A program made the translations under genes and the position numbers. DNA of 21,033 nucleotides, from positions 1 through 21,033 of the forward strand of contig JAEYPG010000558.1 of the NCBI GenBank assembly GCA_023410975.1, read 5' to 3'. The notes beneath the pieces are model-generated. The model was not told where the DNA came from. It saw only the letters and a program-made list of their open reading frames with translations, and ran no database searches. The stretch comes from Pseudomonadota bacterium. Its GTDB lineage: Bacteria; Pseudomonadota; Gammaproteobacteria; Burkholderiales; Burkholderiaceae_C. Below are positions 15,000 to 21,033 of this stretch, one piece after another; position 1 is the stretch's first letter, and every line of letters begins with the position of its first letter.

Positions 15000-16114
15000 G
15001 CGCCGTCAGCAAGGGCAAGGGACTGAAGTTCGATCTGCCGCCGGCGGGCGTCGCGCCAGCGGCGCCGGCCGTGCAGTCCGAGCCCGTCACGGGCGTGATG
15101 CGCCATGCCGGCCTCGCGCAGGAGTTGCACTCGCTGCGTGCCCAGGTGCAGCAGCTCGAAGGCGAGCGCGGCGCGCAGCTCGTGGACGCGAGTCTGGTGC
15201 GCCCGAGCCGTTGGGCCAACCGGCATGCGGCGTCGTTCGAGGGTGAGGACTTCGCCGAGCTGAAGGCCGAGATCGCGGGCGCGGGCGGCAATGTCCAGCC
15301 GATCAAGGTTCGGCCGCTGCGCGAGTCCAGCGCTGACGGTGCGCGCTACGAGATCGTGTTCGGCCACCGGCGCCACCGGGCCTGCCTGGATCTGGGCCTG
15401 CCGGTGCTGGCGGTGGTGGCCGAGCTCGACGACCGGGCGCTGTTCGCGGAGATGGACCGGGAGAACCGATCCCGCAAGAACCTCAGCGCCTACGAGCAGG
15501 GCGTGATGTACCGTCGCGCGCTCAAGGAAGGCCTGTTCCCGTCGCAGCGCATGCTGGCCGTGGCGGTGGGCGCGGACTCGGGCAACGTGAGCCGCGCGAT
15601 CAAGGTCGCGGAGTTGCCCGAGGAAATCCTGTCAGCTTTCGGCTCGCCGTTGGCGGTCCAGTTTGCCTGGGCCAGCGACTTGGCCGAGGCGCTGCAGCGC
15701 GACCGCAAGGCGGCATTGACCGCGGCGCGGGAAGCGGAACAAGCCGGCCTGGCGCCGCCGCAGGTTTTCAACGCGATCACGGGCAAGGCGGGCCGAAAGG
15801 GTGCTGTACCGTACAGCACGTCGAATGCAGCGCCGGCTGTGCCGGCGGCAGGGACCGCAACGCCACCGGCCGCTGTACCGTACAGCACCTCTGCGCCGAA
15901 ACAGTCCCCGGCCACGCCGACGGCGGTCGACGCGCTGCTGTGCAAGGAAGATGTCATGAGGCTGGTGGCCGAGGCCGATCGCCAGCAGCAGCATCCTGAC
16001 GGAGCAGCCGTGGCCGGCTTCCTGCGGAACCTGGCGCAGCGGATCGCCCGCAGCCTGGGCGACGACAGCCTGGTGGAGTTCGTCCGGGCGAAAGAGTCGG
16101 CTCGACATGAATAG
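14996..16114 (+). CDS. parB: ParB centromere-binding protein
   Basis: The 372-residue product starts at an ATG overlapping the parA stop. The ParB N-terminal domain contains VQPIKVRPL and the conserved box GHRRHRACL near residue 123, then MDRENRSRKNLSAYEQGVMY. The helix-turn-helix region is FPSQRMLAVAVGADSGNVSRAI at about residues 181-202. Residues about 262-310 form a Pro/Ala/Ser-rich linker that encodes VPYST twice, because two copies of the palindrome lie in the DNA there. The last 60 residues (CKEDVMRLVAEAD, then FLRNLAQRIARSLG) probably dimerise. It would bind the palindromes as its centromere. The central domain is conserved, while the linker appears shaped by the DNA sites. Confidence 0.92.
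   Translation: MSAVSKGKGLKFDLPPAGVAPAAPAVQSEPVTGVMRHAGLAQELHSLRAQVQQLEGERGAQLVDASLVRPSRWANRHAASFEGEDFAELKAEIAGAGGNVQPIKVRPLRESSADGARYEIVFGHRRHRACLDLGLPVLAVVAELDDRALFAEMDRENRSRKNLSAYEQGVMYRRALKEGLFPSQRMLAVAVGADSGNVSRAIKVAELPEEILSAFGSPLAVQFAWASDLAEALQRDRKAALTAAREAEQAGLAPPQVFNAITGKAGRKGAVPYSTSNAAPAVPAAGTATPPAAVPYSTSAPKQSPATPTAVDALLCKEDVMRLVAEADRQQQHPDGAAVAGFLRNLAQRIARSLGDDSLVEFVRAKESARHE
15801..15819. repeat. parS-like palindrome 1, inside parB
   Basis: GTGCTGTACCGTACAGCAC is a perfect 9+1+9 palindrome with central base C15810. It is read in parB as GAVPYST. It is one of five copies of the core GCTGTACSGTACAGC, all between 15.8 and 17.3 kb and beside parB, so a ParB binding site is the natural reading. 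This is inferred. Confidence 0.7.
15872..15886. repeat. parS-like palindrome 2, inside parB
   Basis: GCTGTACCGTACAGC is a perfect 7+1+7 palindrome centred on C15879, 69 bp from copy 1. It also encodes a VPYST stretch in the ParB linker. Its flank differs from copy 1: the left arm is preceded by C rather than T, so the palindrome stops at 15 bp. Confidence 0.7.
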
Positions 16115-16253
16115 CCGTTGGCACGCCGCCGACAGCGGCTGCAAGCCTGAACCGCAGGCGACCTGGGGCGCGCCTGCAACCCTTCATCGCCCTGGCCTGC
16201 CCCTGCGGGCTTTCGGGCTGCCGATATGCCCAGTCCAGATCCAGTGAGGCTTC

Positions 16254-16649
16254 GTGAGATACAGTGACTCGCTCAAGCTCGTGATGAACAAGCATCCCCG
16301 CCCCTTGCAGCCCTGCAGCAGGATCGCGCCGAAGATCTCGGCCGCGAGGAAGAAGGGCGTCGGCTCTGCGCGCCACCTGGAGTTGAAGGCGGGCGCCAAC
16401 GGGATGCTCGCGTACGTGGCGACCACGCCGCTGTCCACCGGGTTCGGGTGCGCCCGCTCCTCGCCTGGCAGGCCGCCAAAGGCGCAGAAGGTTGGTGCCC
16501 AGCGCCGCGTGATCACGGCCATGAAGCGGCCGGCGCCTGCAATAAGCCAGGAGAGCAGGGACCTCCACCGCAGGATCGCTGAAGCGGGCGACCAGCTGAG
16601 CCTAGCCAACGTCTCGCAGTCGTTGCTGGCGCGGTACGGCGCCAAGTGA
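16254..16649 (+). CDS. Putative antitoxin partner of the YafO-like toxin
   Basis: The 131-residue frame starts at a GTG at 16254 with GAGG about five bases upstream; an internal ATG at 16284 is an alternative. Codons are strongly G/C-ending, which supports real coding. The protein is basic, with a glycine/proline-rich middle (RSSPGRPPKAQKVGAQRRVI) and a helical tail (SRDLHRRIAEAGDQLSLANV). I recognise no family. It ends in a GTGA overlap with the downstream toxin-like gene, the usual order of antitoxin then toxin. A 7-bp inverted repeat, GCAGGCG/CGCCTGC, at 16154-16177 could be the operator of the pair or a terminator for parB. It lacks the Phd/YefM look of the classical YafN antitoxin. Confidence 0.6.
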   Translation: MRYSDSLKLVMNKHPRPLQPCSRIAPKISAARKKGVGSARHLELKAGANGMLAYVATTPLSTGFGCARSSPGRPPKAQKVGAQRRVITAMKRPAPAISQESRDLHRRIAEAGDQLSLANVSQSLLARYGAK

Positions 16650-17101
16650 TCTCGCTGGTTCCACCAAGGGTTCTTCTCACCGAGGACCTCAGGGATCACC
16701 TGCGCGCGATCGGTGCCGACAAGCAAGCCCTTGTCCGTTCGTTCCAGCAATGGAAAGCGCTGGCCGCCCAGGGCAAGGAACACTTCGAGTTCGGACGCGA
16801 TGTCCCTGGCTTGGGCAACAGGCATCTCCGGCACGTCCACATGGTTCCGTTGTACTCGCCCGCCGACGAGGCGCGGTGGCGGCGCAACTGGAGGTACGGC
16901 CGGGAACGAAAGAGCGACCGGTACCTGCTCTACGCGGACGGAACGCCCGCCTTTGGCTACCTGTTGATCACGCTGATCAACGATCCCGGCGCTCATACCC
17001 TGTGGGAGCCGCAGAACAGGCAGCTCGTGCAGTTGCTGGAGCGAATCGCCGACGACTTCCACCATCACGGTAGGGCGCCGGACGAGAGCGCCGCGCCCTG
17101 A
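16646..17101 (+). CDS. YafO-like toxin (ribosome-dependent mRNA interferase family)
   Basis: The product has 151 residues from a GTG overlapping the upstream stop. The core pattern follows E. coli YafO: EHFEFGRD near residue 44, RHVHMVPL near 62, then SDRYLLYADG near 89, YLLITLINDPGAH near 104, and a C-terminal helix (LLERIADDFH). YafO cuts mRNA in the translating ribosome and halts growth. On plasmids such a gene with its antitoxin would stabilise inheritance. The match is from memory of the family and is moderate, and the protein is about 20 residues longer than YafO. It sits between the two clusters of parS-like palindromes. Confidence 0.6.
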   Translation: MISLVPPRVLLTEDLRDHLRAIGADKQALVRSFQQWKALAAQGKEHFEFGRDVPGLGNRHLRHVHMVPLYSPADEARWRRNWRYGRERKSDRYLLYADGTPAFGYLLITLINDPGAHTLWEPQNRQLVQLLERIADDFHHHGRAPDESAAP

Positions 17102-17132
17102 CCGCGCGCACGGGCCGTGCGGTGGCCAGCAC

Positions 17133-17149
17133 TGCTGTACGGTACAGCA
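17133..17149. repeat. parS-like palindrome 3
   Basis: TGCTGTACGGTACAGCA is a perfect 8+1+8 palindrome, centred on G17141. It is the only copy with G in the centre on the plus strand; read from the other strand the centre is C. It lies just after the toxin gene stop. Confidence 0.7.
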
Positions 17150-17206
17150 CCCTTTCACATCACGCGCGCCATCCGCCGGGGACCCTGCGGCGGCATCTGT
17201 CCTGCC

Positions 17207-17221
17207 GCTGTACCGTACAGC
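17207..17221. repeat. parS-like palindrome 4
   Basis: GCTGTACCGTACAGC is perfect at 7+1+7, centred on C17214, 73 bp after copy 3. It is the shortest form, like copy 2. Confidence 0.7.
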
Positions 17222-17275
17222 AGTCCGAGGCCTGGACCCTCGAACCGGCGCAGCAGCATCCACGCCGTCCAGTGG

Positions 17276-17294
17276 GTGCTGTACCGTACAGCAC
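17276..17294. repeat. parS-like palindrome 5
   Basis: GTGCTGTACCGTACAGCAC is identical over all 19 bases to copy 1, and is centred on C17285, 71 bp after copy 4. This is outside any coding region, so identity with the copy inside parB is not explained by protein constraint. Confidence 0.72.
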
Positions 17295-17473
17295 CAATGC
17301 AGCCTCGCCAGCCAAGGCCCGACAGGGACTGCTGCCAGCGCTCCGGCGCCAGCCTCATGAATGGCACCTCGAGTGCGCGGAAAGCTCGATGGCCTCGGGC
17401 CGCTCGGCGTGGCTAGCAGGCTTGCGCGCCGGTCTCGGTGTGCCGTTCAAGCCGCTGTCCCGGCAGGCACGAC

Positions 17474-18610
17474 TCAGGGTGCCGTGCCCACCGAAAGCTG
17501 CACCGCCACCCCTGCGTGGTCCGACGGCCACAGGCCATCGGCCGTGCGGCTGGAGGGCTGTGCGCCAACCCGGGCGGCGTTTTCAGCGCGGATCGCTCCC
17601 CGAAGCAGGACCAGGTCCGTGCGCCGTGACAGCTGCAACACCGGGTTGTCGATCGTGGCGGCCTGGCAGCAGGTATGGCCCGGCCGGGCGGGATGCACCT
17701 GCGACCACGCGTCGCGGTAACCCGCGGCCAGGAAATCCGTATAGGTGTCGTCCAAGGGCCGGGGCGCGGCCTGCGCATTTGCGTCCATGGCGATCACCAC
17801 GGGCAGCGGGCTGGCGTCGGCGATGGCATGCAGCTCGGCCCCGTCTTCTCGCAACGGGGAGGGCGGCAGCCCGCTTCCCAGATTCTTCAGGTGCGCACCG
17901 ATGAAACGCGGCCAGCACCCCTTGAACCGGACGTCCACCGAGAGCCACGAGCGGCTGTTCGGCCAGTAATACTGCGGTTCGGCGGCCTCGGTCGTGGCGC
18001 CGGCTGCCTGTTCAGGCGGCACGCCGAACTGTCCGGCCTGCGGATTACGCCACTGAAGCTGGGCTGGATCCCAGTCGCCTCTTGCGAGGATCAGGTTGCG
18101 GCTGAGCACCCGAAAGCAGCGCTGGTCATCCGGCGAGAACTCGCCCGGCATCAGCGTGGAGCGGAACTGCGGTGTCTGGGCAGCGATCTCGTAACCCGCT
18201 CCGACAGCGCGCAGCGCTCTCAGCAGCGCGGGCAGCATGTCGATCTCCACCTTCACGGGCCCGCAGCTGCGCGTGGCCGAGTCGTAGGGGCCGGCCTGCC
18301 AGCGGGTGATTTCCTGCAGGCTCACCAGGGTGGGCGCCGCGGCGGCGATCTGCGCCGCCAGTGCCCGCATGCGGCTGGAGGGGTTCGTTGCCCGCGCTTC
18401 CAGGAAGGATGCCGCCACGCCCTGCCAGTACGCGGCCGGGCTGGTGGCACGGAACATTCACATGTAGTCGGTGCCTTCACCGGCGTTGTGAGTCGTCACC
18501 CGCAGTGGCCCGCTGCCCTGGGACAGCGGCTGGGAAGAGCCCGCCACTGGAGCGATCAGAGCGCATGCGGCAACGATGGCCGAGGAGCGTCGGCGGATAC
18601 CTTGGTGCAT
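17474..18610 (-). pseudogene. Secreted endonuclease/exonuclease/phosphatase family gene, broken by in-frame TGA
   Basis: A start ATG at 18610-18608 with GGAGGGG upstream opens a signal-peptide-like N-terminus (RRRSSAIVAACALIAPVAG), then GPLRVTTHNAGEGTDYM, which is the first conserved EEP strand with its Asn. The next codon, 18460-18458, is TGA. The same frame then continues at once for 327 codons to 17474. That part carries the other EEP motifs: TLVSLQEITRW (catalytic Glu), FIGAHLKN, VVIAMDANAQ, RTDLVL and WPSDHAGVAVQL (Asp-His). The whole is one gene with a single nonsense codon. A product restarting at the ATG after the TGA would lack both the signal peptide and motif 1. It could also be a sequencing error or a read-through TGA. 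Confidence 0.8.
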
Positions 18611-18618
18611 GTTGCACC
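18604..18618. promoter_or_regulatory. Palindrome over the start codon of the nuclease gene
   Basis: GGTGCATGTTGCACC has 6-bp arms and a 3-base centre and covers the minus-strand ATG at 18610-18608. Only 72 bp separate this gene from the divergent gene at 18683. A second small repeat, TTCCC/GGGAA, lies at 18630-18647. Either could be an operator shared by the two genes. Confidence 0.35.
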
Positions 18619-18682
18619 CCTCCGAGCCGTTCCCCGTGGTGCGGGAAGATGGCGCTTGTCACATGCGAAAGGGGAGGGGGGC

Positions 18683-19636
18683 TTGGACTGGTTCGAACGC
18701 ATCACGGGTTTCGGGGAAGAGGAATTTGCCAGCACACAGGCGAGGCTGTGGGTCGAGGGCAGCGCCCTGGTGAACGAGGTCACCGGGCGGCGGTGGGCCA
18801 TGGGGCACCTGGAGGTCGTCTCGCTGACCGAGTTGCGTGCGCGTGCGGCCGTACAGCCCGACGGGCCAGCACTTGTGCCCGGGGTGGTGCGCGGCGACAT
18901 CCGCGAGCTGCACCTGGCGCCCGAGCAGCAAGGAGCCCTCATCCAGGTCGCCTCGCAGTTCAACCTGCTGGAGATGGTGGGGCCGGGCGTCAGCCCCGAG
19001 GACGGCGTGACCGGCTACGCATGGGACCATACCCAGGGACCGGCCTGTGCGATGGCCGCCGGCGCCGCGACGATCTACCGCAACTACCTGGTGCCGCTGG
19101 CCGGCGGTCGTGGTCAGAGGGCGAGGCGTCAGATCAACACGCTGGCCGACCTGGGCACGGCTCTTGGCCATGACCAGCAGCCGCTGTGGACCTGGCGCAA
19201 TGGCTACGCGCTGTGCAGCGCCGAGGGCTTGGTGCGGGTGTCGCGGCTACTGGCGGCGGCCAGCGCGGCGGAAATCGACCATCTGCGCGGGCTGCTGTGC
19301 ATCGGGCTGCACTGGGATGTCGAGGTCACGGATGCGCGGCAGGGGCCTGGGCCGCTGGTCAGCCAGGCGTACTGCTCGGCGATGCCCGTGGCCTATGGCC
19401 GGCCGCCAGCGCATGCATGGGAGCCGCTGGCGCGGCTGGTGCTGGAGGCCGCCTACGAGGCCACGCTGCTGGCCGGCGTGCTCAACGCGCGCCGCGGCGC
19501 CTCACGCCGCGTGCTGCTCACGCGGCTGGGCGGCGGGGCGTTCGGCAACGAGGCGGCCTGGATCACTTCGGCCATTGACCGGGCGCTGGCCTGCGTGGCC
19601 GGGCAGCGCCTGGAAGTACTGGCGGTCAGCCGTTGA
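18683..19636 (+). CDS. Conserved protein of unknown function, macro-domain-like C-terminal motif
   Basis: The TTG at 18683 is chosen because GGGGAGGGGGG lies directly before it and the protein then opens MDWFERITGFGEEEF. This gives 317 residues. Distinctive blocks are LIQVASQFNLLEMVGPGVSP at about residue 92, then EDGVTGYAWDHTQGPACAMA, AAGAATIYRNYLVP, and near the end VLLTRLGGGAFGNEAAWI. I recall a conserved bacterial family with these blocks but no assigned function. The GGGAFGN loop followed by an amphipathic helix resembles the phosphate-binding loop of macro domains, so ADP-ribose binding or hydrolysis is possible but unproven. No signal peptide or membrane segment is seen. It diverges from the broken nuclease gene. 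Confidence 0.72.
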   Translation: MDWFERITGFGEEEFASTQARLWVEGSALVNEVTGRRWAMGHLEVVSLTELRARAAVQPDGPALVPGVVRGDIRELHLAPEQQGALIQVASQFNLLEMVGPGVSPEDGVTGYAWDHTQGPACAMAAGAATIYRNYLVPLAGGRGQRARRQINTLADLGTALGHDQQPLWTWRNGYALCSAEGLVRVSRLLAAASAAEIDHLRGLLCIGLHWDVEVTDARQGPGPLVSQAYCSAMPVAYGRPPAHAWEPLARLVLEAAYEATLLAGVLNARRGASRRVLLTRLGGGAFGNEAAWITSAIDRALACVAGQRLEVLAVSR

Positions 19637-19640
19637 ACGG

Positions 19641-19662
19641 GGCCGCCTGCGGCGGTCTTCTT
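19641..19662 (+). terminator. Possible intrinsic terminator after the macro-like gene
   Basis: CCGCC-TGC-GGCGG forms a 5-bp GC stem (6 with a G-T pair), followed by TCTTCTTTC. It starts five bases after the stop codon. A second repeat (TGCCTG/CAGGCA, 19706-19729) lies next to the stop of the converging receiver gene and could serve that gene. The U-run is interrupted, hence modest confidence. Confidence 0.4.
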
Positions 19663-19731
19663 TCGCCTTCGGCTCTTCGACTGGCATGACGCAAGGTTGT
19701 CCGCCTGCCTGTGCCGGCAGCAGCAGGCACG

Positions 19732-20115
19732 CTACCGCGCGGTGACTGGACGCACCAGCACAAGGATGTCGTCCCAGCACGACGGCTTGAGCAAGAAGGC
19801 ATCGAAGCCGCCTTGCACGGCCGCGGCGATGTCTTGCTGGCGCCCGCTGCCAGCCAGGGCTACCAGCAAGGGGCGCATGGCCGCATCGCCCCGGCGCAGC
19901 AGGGCTGCAAGCTGCATGCCGTTGAGGGTCTTGCCCGCAACCGAAGGCTCGATGATGACCACCGTGGGGCGCAGTCTGGATGCCAGCTCGCAACCTTGGT
20001 CGGCGCTGTAGCAGGCATGGGCCTCGATGTCGTTCACCTGCAGCAACTCGACGAGCGTGTCCGCGGCGTCCAGGTAGTCATCGACCACCAGGACACAGTC
20101 CTTCCCGGTTCTCAT
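19732..20115 (-). CDS. Stand-alone receiver-domain protein with degenerate phosphorylation site
   Basis: The 127-residue product starts at an ATG preceded by AGGAG. It is a single CheY-like receiver with no output domain. The acidic pair is Asp12-Asp13 (VLVVDDYLDAADTLVELL), and the conserved Lys is Lys110 (AFLLKPSCW). The residue at the phosphoacceptor position is Glu56 (VVIIEPSVAGKTLNG) instead of Asp, and the usual Thr/Ser is Ala88 (LVALAGSG). It therefore probably cannot be phosphorylated normally and may sit in one fixed state. Asp-to-Glu often mimics activation. No histidine kinase is nearby. It may act by protein-protein contact on a partner elsewhere in the host. Confidence 0.85.
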   Translation of the reverse strand: MRTGKDCVLVVDDYLDAADTLVELLQVNDIEAHACYSADQGCELASRLRPTVVIIEPSVAGKTLNGMQLAALLRRGDAAMRPLLVALAGSGRQQDIAAAVQGGFDAFLLKPSCWDDILVLVRPVTAR

Positions 20116-20434
20116 CTACTTCTCCTTCCATGCAGCGGGCCTCCAGAAGCTGCAGGGAACGCCATGCCGGCAACCAGCTCATGGCGTGCAAGCAGGTCAA
20201 GGCCACGCTGCAGCAAGCCAGTGAACCTCCGGGGAGGTCCCGACGCATCAGGGGCTTCCAGCCCAGGCCCCGGGGTCAGGGTCTGGCGGGCCAATGCCAG
20301 GACAAGGCGCTGACCAGGACTTCCACGGCGGGGCGCCACACGCAAGGACGCAGCGCGAGGAAGCTCCGCCGTTGGGCGGCAGCACATGTCCTTGCTCCGG
20401 GTGTATGCGCCCACGCAGAACCCGGAACTGAAAT
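20116..20434. other. Non-coding stretch between divergent receiver and DUF433 genes
   Basis: No gene is supported in this divergent intergenic region; the frames on both strands lack start signals and recognisable products. It contains a short repeat ACCTCC-GG-GGAGGT at 20225-20238. Promoters for both flanking genes should lie here, but no confident -35/-10 pair was found. Confidence 0.4.
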
Positions 20435-20458
20435 AAACTTCCGAATGATCGGAGGTTT
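20435..20458. promoter_or_regulatory. Inverted repeat over the ribosome binding site of the DUF433 gene
   Basis: AAACTTCCGA (20435-20444) and TCGGAGGTTT (20449-20458) pair over ten positions with one G-T, around a 4-base loop. The right arm contains the whole Shine-Dalgarno GGAGG (20451-20455), and the ATG follows at 20460. As DNA it could be the operator of an autoregulated toxin-antitoxin operon. As RNA it would hide the ribosome binding site. Confidence 0.5.
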
Positions 20459-20459
20459 T

Positions 20460-21033
20460 ATGGCTGCACAACTTGCTCTCGTGCCAACGGCCGAAGCTGC
20501 GTTCATTGCCGGCTTGTCCGACCGCCAGATGAACCGCGTAGTGGACGAGCACCTGGTGCCCGACGTGCTCGTGGGCCAGCAAGGCGGCACGCGGCTGTTC
20601 ACGCGGCTGTGCGCGGCGTTCGCGCGGTTCTACTTCGACACCGAGGACCTGCTCATCGCCGGCGTCCGCCGTCAGGTGATCGAGGAGCTCACCGGCCGCG
20701 TGACGCGATCGCCAGCCAGGGAAGCGGTGCTGGCGCTGGCGCAGGTGCCTGCGGAGCTGAGCTGGAAGGTTGCCCGCTGCGCGGTGGAGATCGACGTCGC
20801 GCCGTACGTCTCGACCGCGCTGGTGCGTGCCAGGGAAGTGGATCAGGCCGAGGCGCTGATCACCACCGACGCGCAGGTCGTGGGCGGCGCGCCCGTGTTC
20901 GCGGGCACGCGCGTGCCCATTGACAGCGTGCTGGCATCGCTGGACGCCGGCATCGAGCTGCCACGCCTGCAGGACTCTTTCCCGTTCCTGACCCAGGCCC
21001 ATGTGGGGGCCGCGCGTGTCTACAGCCAGGTAC
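20460..21033 (+). CDS. DUF433-domain antitoxin-like protein (C-terminus beyond window)
   Basis: The ATG at 20460 follows GGAGG, and the frame stays open to the right edge, giving 191 residues without a stop. Residues about 17-60 (FIAGLSDRQMNRVVDEHLVP, then RLFTRLCAAFARFYF) look like a DNA-binding N-terminal region. From about residue 130 there is a DUF433 domain: ALITTDAQVVGGAPVFAGTR, then VPIDSVLASLDAG and LQDSFPFLTQAHVGAARVY. DUF433 proteins of this size are typically antitoxins placed directly upstream of a DUF5615/PIN-like RNase toxin. That partner, if present, would lie just past 21033. Autoregulation through the inverted repeat before the gene is plausible. Confidence 0.82.
   Translation, partial: MAAQLALVPTAEAAFIAGLSDRQMNRVVDEHLVPDVLVGQQGGTRLFTRLCAAFARFYFDTEDLLIAGVRRQVIEELTGRVTRSPAREAVLALAQVPAELSWKVARCAVEIDVAPYVSTALVRAREVDQAEALITTDAQVVGGAPVFAGTRVPIDSVLASLDAGIELPRLQDSFPFLTQAHVGAARVYSQV

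Larger units (their letters stand above)
17102..17473. other. 372-bp non-coding region carrying three parS-like palindromes
   Basis: No gene is supported here. Open frames on both strands are short and are shadows of neighbours. The region lies between the toxin stop and the stop of the minus-strand nuclease gene, so transcription converges on it. Its only clear content is three palindromes spaced 73 and 71 bp apart. It is a candidate centromere. Confidence 0.6.

Noticed and set aside
16184..17263. 359-codon minus-strand frame opposite the toxin-antitoxin genes
   Set aside because: The plus-strand frames have clear third-position G/C bias and a 4-base overlap; the minus frame has neither motifs nor a start signal.
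17675..18682. Upstream extension of the macro-like gene frame by 336 codons
   Set aside because: It runs antisense to the EEP nuclease gene. The strong ribosome binding site at the TTG at 18683 and family-like N-terminus mark the real start.
1..21033. CRISPR array, tRNA, rRNA, insertion sequence or integrase
   Set aside because: None was seen: no regularly spaced direct repeats, no transposase or recombinase motifs, and no terminal repeats with target duplications.

Overview
The window is GC-rich DNA with strong G/C bias at third codon positions. It looks like part of a conjugative plasmid, or possibly an integrated conjugative element, from a betaproteobacterium, most likely Burkholderiales. 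Most of it is a variant of the IncP (RP4/RK2-type, MOBP) backbone. I recognised the genes by conserved motifs and remembered family sequences, because no search could be run.

Layout. (1) 1-2126, control block: an XRE-type repressor leaving the left edge on the minus strand, a divergent small membrane protein of KleE type, a KorB-type ParB-family repressor, and a KfrB-domain protein. (2) 2134-12250, transfer block: traJ on the minus strand, an oriT whose nic core matches IncP, then an almost gap-free plus-strand series traK-traL-traM-traI (traH nested in another frame)-traG-small membrane ORF-traF-traD-like-(ArdC/DUF5710/Toprim fusion in the traC position). Stops and starts overlap at most junctions. 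Unlike RP4, traJ is separated from traI/traG, and the relaxase gene follows traM. (3) 12251-17473, maintenance block: a terminator-like hairpin, a winged-helix protein that may be the replication initiator, parA and parB, five copies of a perfect palindrome with core GCTGTACSGTACAGC (two inside parB, three about 1.3 kb downstream), and a probable toxin-antitoxin pair between the two palindrome clusters. (4) 17474-21033, accessory cargo: a secreted endonuclease/exonuclease/phosphatase-family gene broken by one in-frame TGA, a divergent conserved gene of unknown function with a faint macro-domain flavour, a stand-alone receiver-domain protein that has lost its phosphoacceptor Asp, and a DUF433 antitoxin-like gene leaving the right edge with an inverted repeat over its ribosome binding site.

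How the parts fit. TraJ, TraK, TraH and TraI would form the relaxosome at oriT, TraG would couple it to a secretion channel, and TraF would process pilin. The channel genes (trb/Tra2) are not in the window. The ArdC-Toprim protein may protect and prime the incoming strand. A KorB-like operator variant (TTCAGCSGCTGAA) lies immediately before the repressor gene and before traI, which suggests KorB links control-block and transfer expression. ParA, ParB and the palindromes would partition the replicon, backed by the toxin-antitoxin pair. No transposase, integrase, tRNA, rRNA or CRISPR was seen, and no iteron-type oriV was found.
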